Shown here one piece after another: positions 57,780 to 64,000 of a stretch of 64,000 nt of DNA. The position numbers and the translations under genes are program-made. A model generated the notes under the pieces. It was not told where the DNA came from. It ran no database searches and saw only the letters and a list, made by a program, of their open reading frames with translations. Source of the stretch: Phragmites australis (lineage: Eukaryota; Streptophyta; Magnoliopsida; Poales; Poaceae); NCBI RefSeq assembly GCF_958298935.1, contig NC_084942.1, positions 14,081,501-14,145,500 on the forward strand, in the 5' to 3' direction. Each line of letters opens with the position of its first letter. The stretch's first letter is position 1.

Positions 57780-60290
57780 AGATGTGACCTTTTTTGTTAA
57801 ATGTGGTCATAACGTATTCATTTACAATATTGTATGTGTATGCATTCTATAAATTGACTCCCTCCCTCCTTCCTCAGCTCTGTATCTATAGGACACTCAA
57901 CTGCTCGTCGTCATCGTATGCAGAACTCTTAGGAAGTGATGCCATCACCAACCGCTCATCACCATCAGATGCAGAACACTCAGGAAGGTGCCTCCTCTGA
58001 TCTGGCCCAGGTGTCGGAAGGAGATGTGCCGCCGTCACACATTGAAGAAGGTAGCCCCAGTACCTACCTCAACCTGGACCAAACAGACGGTAGTGGAGGT
58101 GCTGAGGTAATTCATAAGTAGATGAATTCATCTATTGTACATATGATCGTATAGGTTCTCAATACTTTTTTCGCTTATTTGTAGATGGCTGAGCAATCCC
58201 AGGAGCGGCATCGTGTCTGTGGTCCCTCGAAGATGCTTACGGGATGATTTGTGATCCCGAAGGTCTCACCAGCAGGGGAGCCAACTTCACGGGATGATTT
58301 GTGATCCCGAAGGTCTCACCAGCAGGGGAGCCAACTTCACTAGAGAGAGTTCTGGGGCCATACAAGTTAGTCTGTGAGATAGTTGTTAAGGATCACGTGC
58401 GTATCAACTACAGATTGTCGACTGGCCAAGGAGGTGATTCACACGTGGTTCCTGATTCAATCAAGAATGACATCTTGTGGCCCAAGATATTAGAGAAGTT
58501 CGACTTCCCTGAAGGGACATATATGGAAGTAGTTAAGCGTAAGACGCTAATGATCATGGGCCTTTCATTTAAGAATTGGAAGGGCGCACTGAACATAACC
58601 TATGTGCAGAAAGGTACAACGCCAAATTTCAGCATATGGCCGCAACTGGAAGATCATTGGCAAGCCTTTGCGGTTTACAAGTTGTTGGAAGAAGCACAAA
58701 GGTTGAGTGAGGTGAACAAAGAAAACTCAAAGAAGAACCTCTACCCCCACAAAGTTGGTAGTCATGGATACGTGAGGAAATAACGTCAGTGGTTGAAAGA
58801 GCTAGATGAACTGCGAGAGAGAGGTGTCACGCCAAAGATGGAGGGCTGGAGTGAACGATCGACGTGCTTTCTTCTTGGGAGGGGTGCTTCTTACTCGTCT
58901 GATGGAAGCTTATACTTTATGACCTTCAAAGACCAGGAAGTGGCACAAACTCTTGCAAAAAAGCTTGTGGAAGCCCACGCGCAGTCTGCACAAGGCTCTT
59001 TCAATCCAGACAGGGATATGGACGAGCTCACCTTAACCCTGGGAAACAAGGAGCACGGTGGTTGCACACGAGGCGTTGGTGTGATTGGTTGGAAATATGG
59101 ATTCCCAGACGCCGTCAACAGTTACAAGAGTCGAAAGAGATCCCAAGTAGAGCGAGATGCAGAACGAGATGCAGAACAAGCTAGGATGTTGGAAATGCTT
59201 GAACAAGTGCTACAACGTGAGGGGGAACATACAGATGAAAAAATAGCACAAGCAGTACAACAAGCCCTCATGCGCGAACGGGGTGCCATTGGGAACGAAC
59301 AGGAACAGCTGGCAACATCTCCTACTGTTGCGCGCTCTAGCCCCGGTGGTCATCGGAGTAGCTGTGTGTCTATGGGAGTTCCAGGAGTTGACCCCATCAC
59401 TTATCCTGTGAACCTCATCACAGCATAGACACCGTGTGAACTACATATTGATGCTAGGAACATTACCATCAAGGTGGCTTCCGGCGTGGCTTATCCCCAA
59501 GGCTACCATGAACATTTGCACGGGCATCCGATATCGGAGGGGTACGCCGTGGTTGAAGTAGACAAGGCAGTTGACTAGTACCATCATGTTGAGGTGGACT
59601 ACCCGCAGAGGAGGGGGTGGACACTATAGGAGAGAACGAGCACACATTCATCGCGTGGGAGAATGCCTACATAGTGTTTTCACCAGGGACAGCTCCCGAG
59701 AACCTCTACTCTCCACGACACCCTGGGCCGCCGTAGCCTCAAAGATCTCCCTCTCCTCAGCCATCTCCTAGAAGTCTACCCTCACTTTCCATTCAGAAAG
59801 TAGTATGATGTAAAAACTGACTTTCCGGTACGCAGGGAATATTCATGTCTTGCATTTCCTACTGAATAAAAAGGTTCAATTCATTCCACTGACAAATCCT
59901 TTCCTCTTGAAGTGTATGAGGCAGCCACTCGGCAACAATATATGCGGGTTTTATGTTGTTACTAACATGCACGCATTCAGCCTTGACGGAGACACTGTCA
60001 GGTTCAATGATCTTGAGGTATGAAATTACATATTGATGCCTTCCTTTCAATTTCTATACGTGTTCAAGGACTAATTCTTTCGATTCTTCAAACGTAGTGC
60101 TCCAAACTACGCACAAGTGCGTTACAACCTGCAAAAATACATGCCCTTCAATAACAGATCGCCAGGTTCTTCATGGAACATGTTATCAACCCAAATGACG
60201 AGTTTCATGAACCCATTGTGCCATCCACGCGTGAGAGACCTTCAAATGGCACCGTACCTTCTAGTAGAGAGTATGCGACAAGGAGGAAGG
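57780..60290 (+). pseudogene. CACTA 2 TNPA-like (Ptta/En/Spm) protein
   Basis: Exons around 57936-58110 (HHQMQNTQEGASSDLAQVSE) and from 58185 (MAEQSQERHRVCGPSKML). A 50-bp tandem duplication at 58240-58339 shifts the frame. From 58301 the core is long and clean: GPYKLVCEIVVKDHVRINYR, WPKILEKFDFPEGTYMEVVK and FKNWKGALNITYVQKG, then SIWPQLEDHWQAFAVYKLLE. A single TAA at 58781-58783 (GYVRK-stop-RQWLKEL, probably from CAA) separates it from DRDMDELTLTLGNKEHGGCT, RGVGVIGWKYGFPDAVNSYK and a Glu/Arg coiled coil to 59428. Later pieces continue with stops to ~60290. TNPA-type proteins bind subterminal repeats. No Ulp1 core is evident here. Confidence 0.75.
58240..58339. repeat. 50-bp tandem duplication in the TNPA-like exon
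   Basis: GGGATGATTTGTGATCCCGA...CCAACTTCAC occurs twice back to back (58241-58290 and 58291-~58339). 50 is not a multiple of three, so the second copy reads in another frame. Confidence 0.85.
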
Positions 60291-60299
60291 CTACCAAGG

Positions 60300-60472
60300 G
60301 GGCATCACTGCCAACTAAAGGTTTCAGCCGGCAGTGATAACCCCCTTATGTCGGTTTCCCGGGCCGGCAGTGATAGTCGGGGACTATCCCTGTCTGTTAC
60401 CCACTGCTGGCTCCAAAACCGACAGTGAAGGTGGTTTTGGAGCCGATAGTGATGTACTGTTCTGTAGTAGTG
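60300..60472. repeat. Right subterminal repeats and terminus of CACTA 2
   Basis: Direct and inverted CCGGCAGTGATA units, then the terminal CTGTAGTAGTG. See the element entry for the target duplication. Confidence 0.8.
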
Positions 60473-60475
60473 TGG

Positions 60476-61864
60476 CCATTTTAAAATAAGGGTGCAATAT
60501 AATATATGCTTGCCTTGGTTTTCTGGTTCTTTGTTCACATACAACTCCAGTTCCATGTCCGTCTCGACTTCTTAAATCGTCGACATGTCACTCTCTAATC
60601 AATGAAATAATTCATCAAATAAATAAAAGAACGAGTGAAGAGATATGCTTTATGATGCATGATCATGAACGAGATGCAACATGACATGTCATGAAAACAT
60701 TTACAAAAGAACGCTAATCGATTAGGCTAGAAAAGGTTTAAACATCGCATGAGGAAACCTAAGCTCAGTGGGTACTGAGTGACTGACGATCAGATCAGGT
60801 AGGGTGGCGGTTAGACTGTGGGGGTCGAACATAGACAGAGAACAAAATGGTACTAAGTAAACCTAATGGTCAAACTGGACCCATGGTGGTCAGACCGCTA
60901 GGTCTAGCGGTTAGACCGACCAAGTGGCTGTCTGACTCCTGACTACGGAGTCTGACTCGAAGTCCAACCGGCCAAGTCTCATTCCGACGGTCAGACGGCC
61001 CAGGTGGTGGTCAGATCGCTGGGCCTGGCCGGCAGCACCTCGGCGAGGTCACCGGCGAAGGCTCCAGCGATGCTTTCGACCAAGAGTGGTACCAAAACAC
61101 TCTACAAGGCTAGGAGAGTTCACTTTGGGTTGTTTGGGCGACATGCACGGGGCCAAACTCAAGGACCCCATGGATGACGTCCATGGCTAAGGGTGGAGCT
61201 CGAGCCTACACTAATGGTGTTCGATTCAAGTTTGGGGATGATGGGGAAAACGGTCGGGGAAGTCTTACCTTGGTGTGGGGAAGCTATATAGAAGGTTGGC
61301 CGATTCCGTGGAAGCTTCGATTCAAAGATCGGGCTCCGGGGTGGTGGCTGGCCTTGAGGTGGAAGAAGATGTGGGTAAGATTCTCCGGCGAGGAAGATGA
61401 TGGGAAGGAGCTTGGGGAAGCCTTCAAGAAGCTTGGGGAAGCCTTGTCTGTCAATCTCCAGCCGTCATGGTGGTCGAGGTGGTCGCCCTCTCTCTTTCTC
61501 TCTCTCGGTTTTAGTGGAGGACGAAGTGAGTGAGAGAGTCGAGGGGGTCTTATGTGGTGCCTCTGAGGTGTGGTGGTCAGACCACGAGGGATGCAGGTCA
61601 GATCACAGGCTAGGCCGACGTGCAGAAAGTCCTCTTTTTTTCTCCGTTTCTTTCAATTCTTTTCCTTATCCTTCTTAAATGTTTTTGGGCCATCTAAACT
61701 ACCTTACAACAATTCCCACTCATATATATGATGGCAATGCGAGTCATTTATCGACGTAACATTTCAAAAAGTTTTTTGAAACGTTTAACACAAAACCAAA
61801 AGTATAATGTAATGATGCATATGCGTGCTCGGTGACTAGGTTAGGATATTTGGGGTGTGACACA
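60476..61864 (-). repeat. Gypsy 5' LTR, outer part
   Basis: The LTR starts on the minus strand at 61864 with TGTGTCACACCCCAAATATC, the usual grass gypsy start. It contains repeated GGTCAGACCGCC-like text (60880-61020, 61575). The frame at 61174-61533 is part of the LTR and not a gene. Confidence 0.65.
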
Positions 61865-62371
61865 TCAACCAGGGATGGGTATTTTAGAATAAAAAATAGG
61901 TTCTTTAGGTTTTTTTTATGCAATTGCACCCAAAACACTTGAAGAAGAGCACAAATGAATTAGGGAAACATGTATTCCAAAACAGGCATCTCCTGTGGAT
62001 AAACAGTTCAAAGGTACTCCATATATCCCACTTAAGTTCTCAATGCCTTGTCGAGCTAGTCAAAATGGACATATCATCATCTGCTCAATTCAGCGTTCAG
62101 ATGAAGTTACCGAGCACGAAAGTTTTAATACTCTGTTTTTTCATAATCTTTGCTAGATTAGACAATCAGTTGGAGAATCAAAACTAGAGGACCTACCAGG
62201 TGCAACTATGGTGGCATTCTCAAACAGTAGCTAAAGCCAAAACTGCACTAGAATGTGCGGCAGGGACATGTCCATCATGACCTAAATTTAAGAGGAATTA
62301 AGATAAACATGCCTTTTTCAATGAGTAGCAATCACACATGGATTTGTTAACTAACCAAGGAATCTTAGCAG
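61865..62371. other. Flank and 3' untranslated region of the WDR89-like gene
   Basis: AT-rich, no coding frame with support. The part next to 62372 is presumably the 3' untranslated region of the minus-strand gene. Confidence 0.4.
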
Positions 62372-63687
62372 CTAGTAGGGCTGATGTCGGCTTTTGATTC
62401 TCTTTTGCAGCCTCGACACTAGCGAATTAGAGATCCAAGATTTGTTTATCTCTGCGATTTCGTCAGAGCGCCAGCAACATAAACGGCCATCTTCACCTCC
62501 AGTCCATCCAAATATGCCCCTATTTTGCCCAAGGCTCTGATGGGTGCTTGCAGCTGGAAACACGGCCCTTCTAGAATAGTTTTCGCTGAACCTATTGCTC
62601 CCACAGGATCGTTTCTTACAGGGAAGTAACCTAATGTTCCTGCAGTTGTGCCGCCAATCAACCATAGCTGGTCATCGGACAGAGAGTAGTGACAGTCAAC
62701 AAAATAGTCAACCTGCCATATATGAAAAATGTACAAGTTAAGAAAAGAGAACACAACCTGCCAAATTTGAAAAATAATAGAATTCGAGGAAAGGGAACAA
62801 TTCTCTTCCTTAGTACGTTCAAACTTAAAAATACAAACAAAATCATTTGCTTCACTGAACTATTGGCGATGATAACTATATCCTCGGGAAAAGAGTAAAA
62901 AAGGCAACCATCAAAAAAGCAAACAATATGGTATCTTCTTCGAGGAAATAAAATGGTAGTTGGTATGGCTGTATAGGTTATATGAAACAGAAATGGAAAT
63001 GAGAAACAAGTCTTTTGATTAAACAACACTATCCTATATAGTTTCACCAGAGAAATGGCATTAACTCAAGAACAGATATCCAAGGACGAATTATAAATAA
63101 TGGAGAATTACAACCAGACTCATTTCTCAAGAATCAAATGAAGTTATCACTTATTTCGAATGCCTTTCTTTGTCGCACACCACGTACCTGAAGGAGGAAA
63201 AGAAGTGTGGAACATCAATATTGATTGTAATGTCGGAACAGCTTTCTAATAATCTATATGAAACTGTCCTTAAGTATCATCAAAGCTCCATGAAAGGCTG
63301 AATAGCATAAATGTACAACAAAATCAAGCAGTACTGGATACTTACGTGGTTAAGGTTCCACCTATCAGTGGCCAAGGAACGAGCATCTTCTATACTCAAT
63401 TCTCTAGTCCCATCATTCCAGTCCCAGATACTGTAAGAGTTTAAGGAAAGCATAACCATCCAAGCTTTCGTAATTTAATAATTTGAACTTTGAAACAAGT
63501 AGGGATGCATTCTGATTATCAAGGCGAAGGGTAGAAGCCTCGGAATAATTTTTTTTACCAATTGTACTATTGAATGAGCAACAAAATAACTATGCAGAAA
63601 GATGTTACCTTAATGTCTCAATATGGGTTAAACACCAAAGCTTCTGATACATATTTCCAAACAACCCCACTTTGGCAACAGATGTTT
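62372..63687 (-). pseudogene. WDR89-like WD40-repeat protein, 3' exons, frameshifted
   Basis: Three exons on the minus strand, upstream exons beyond 64000. Exon A 63687-63609: ETSVAKVGLFGNMYQKLWCL-THIETL. Exon B 63430-63346: SIWDWNDGTRELSIEDARSL. Exon C 62712-62372: VDYFVDCHYSLSDDQLWLIG, GTTAGTLGYFPV, KTILEG, later GWTGGEDGRLCCW and SRLQKRIKSRHQPY. All junctions are GT-AG and in phase. WDR89-type proteins are WD40 propellers of poorly known role. In exon C the frame breaks after KTILEG: the ~20 nt that would encode the usual GHTGVVR blade segment are missing, and the rest is in another frame. As written the protein would end at 62446 with a new tail; the family C-terminus survives out of frame to 62372. 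Either a pseudogene or a sequencing error. Confidence 0.75.
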
Positions 63688-64000
63688 CTGCATTCATAAC
63701 CTAGGGGAGATAAAAAAAAAATCAGAGACAATCATCAGAAATTGATAAGATGTGTGCAAATAACTGTCAGAATCATTAATGAAAAGCTTTAAGTGCATAA
63801 TCTTGTATATCAAACCTAAATAATACTAGTAATGAGCAACATTTTACTTGTCAATCAACAAAATAAAAGGGGCGCCAGCTACCATTAAAAAAAAAACTAC
63901 ACGTAGAGAACTGATATATAGAGAACTATGTAGCTTAATAATAATAGAATTACTATAAAAGTTCACCATCATGATAACATTGCTATATGAAACTGTGAGA
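63688..64000 (-). other. Intron of the WDR89-like gene
   Basis: AT-rich text upstream of the AG at 63688-63689 (minus). No exon recognised; the next exon lies outside the window. Confidence 0.5.

Larger units (their letters stand above)
49364..60472 (+). mobile_element. CACTA (En/Spm) element 2, complete ends, 11.1 kb
   Basis: Left end CACTACTGTAGAACTGGG at 49364; right end (reverse complement) CACTACTACAGAACAG ending at 60472. The flanking target repeat TGG is present at 49361-49363 and 60473-60475. Subterminal TCACTGCCGGTT-type repeats lie at both ends (49390-49635, 60300-60460) and once more inside (55020-55300). Genes: TNP2-type transposase (51090-54348) and TNPA-like (~55370-60290), both plus strand and both decayed. 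It sits in the gypsy LTR, so it is younger than that insertion. Confidence 0.9.
44150..61864 (-). mobile_element. Ty3/gypsy element, minus strand, truncated within reverse transcriptase
   Basis: Reading the minus strand: 5' LTR (61864 to 47742), split by CACTA 2; primer-binding site (47735-47720); an extra ORF (47510-46685); gag (46235-45492); a weak zinc knuckle near 45240-45290; protease and the start of reverse transcriptase (45205 to ~44150). The rest of pol and the 3' LTR are missing at the join near 44.15 kb. Removing CACTA 2 with one target copy leaves a 3.01-kb LTR. Confidence 0.8.

Noticed and set aside
61174..61678. Plus-strand frames of 93-119 aa
   Set aside because: Within the gypsy LTR and unlike any known protein.
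1..64000. tRNA, rRNA or other structural RNA genes
   Set aside because: None recognised on either strand; only tRNA-complementary primer-binding sites of LTR elements were found.

Overview
This window is nuclear DNA of a plant, almost certainly a grass (Poaceae). The evidence is GT-AG spliced host genes with a grass-type codon style, an Xa21/XII-type LRR receptor kinase, an F-box/DUF295 gene, CACTA, Mutator-like (MULE), Helitron and Ty1/Ty3 elements, and GC-rich 5' exons. About 90% of it is mobile DNA and remnants. Most open reading frames here are fragments of decayed transposon genes.

Host genes: (1) a broken F-box/DUF295 gene (~3.87-4.45 kb, +) cut by an LTR remnant; (2) a 23-LRR receptor-like kinase (6.13-9.41 kb, +, two exons) whose only visible lesion is one in-frame TAG replacing a conserved Trp; (3) an apparently intact two-exon eIF3g gene (40.52-42.10 kb, +, 289 aa); (4) the 3' exons of a WDR89-like WD40 gene (62.37-63.69 kb, -, continuing past the window), whose last exon has lost a WD-repeat segment and is frameshifted.

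Mobile DNA from left to right: a Helitron helicase pseudogene (1-2222); a Ty3-type LTR remnant (~4.45-5.6 kb); a gag-only Ty1/copia fragment with LTR and primer-binding site (9.7-11.2 kb); a 1.6-kb foldback MULE with 9-bp target duplications (11689-13310); a complete but decayed 9.4-kb MULE (13435-22860) carrying a transposase, a plant mobile domain (PMD) protein and two GRF-zinc-finger genes; a GC-rich hAT-type element (23001-23740); two foldback elements (~24.0-24.5 kb and 26.4-26.7 kb); a tract with organelle-like sequence style (25.25-26.35 kb); a truncated CACTA element (27920-~36.96 kb); the right part of a second PMD-MULE (~36.96-40367) that stops 148 bp before the eIF3g start codon; a copia LTR split by a small CACTA (43114-44004); and a minus-strand Ty3/gypsy element (~44.15-61.86 kb) whose 3.0-kb LTR is split by an 11.1-kb CACTA element with TGG target duplications (49364-60472).

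The most interesting structure is the PMD-MULE. Two separate, divergent copies keep the same gene order: MULE transposase with SWIM and zinc knuckle, then a PMD protein, then a GRF zinc finger with coiled coil. Their termini share a style, AT-rich ends followed by arrays of ~20-bp palindromes or near-palindromes. The retained order suggests a co-mobilised three-gene module rather than chance gene capture. In both large CACTA elements a block of subterminal-type repeats lies in the middle, directly before a TATA box and the second gene, as if the second gene's promoter copied the element end. No system here looks active: decay is dominated by TGG/CAA-to-stop changes, as expected from cytosine deamination in methylated DNA.
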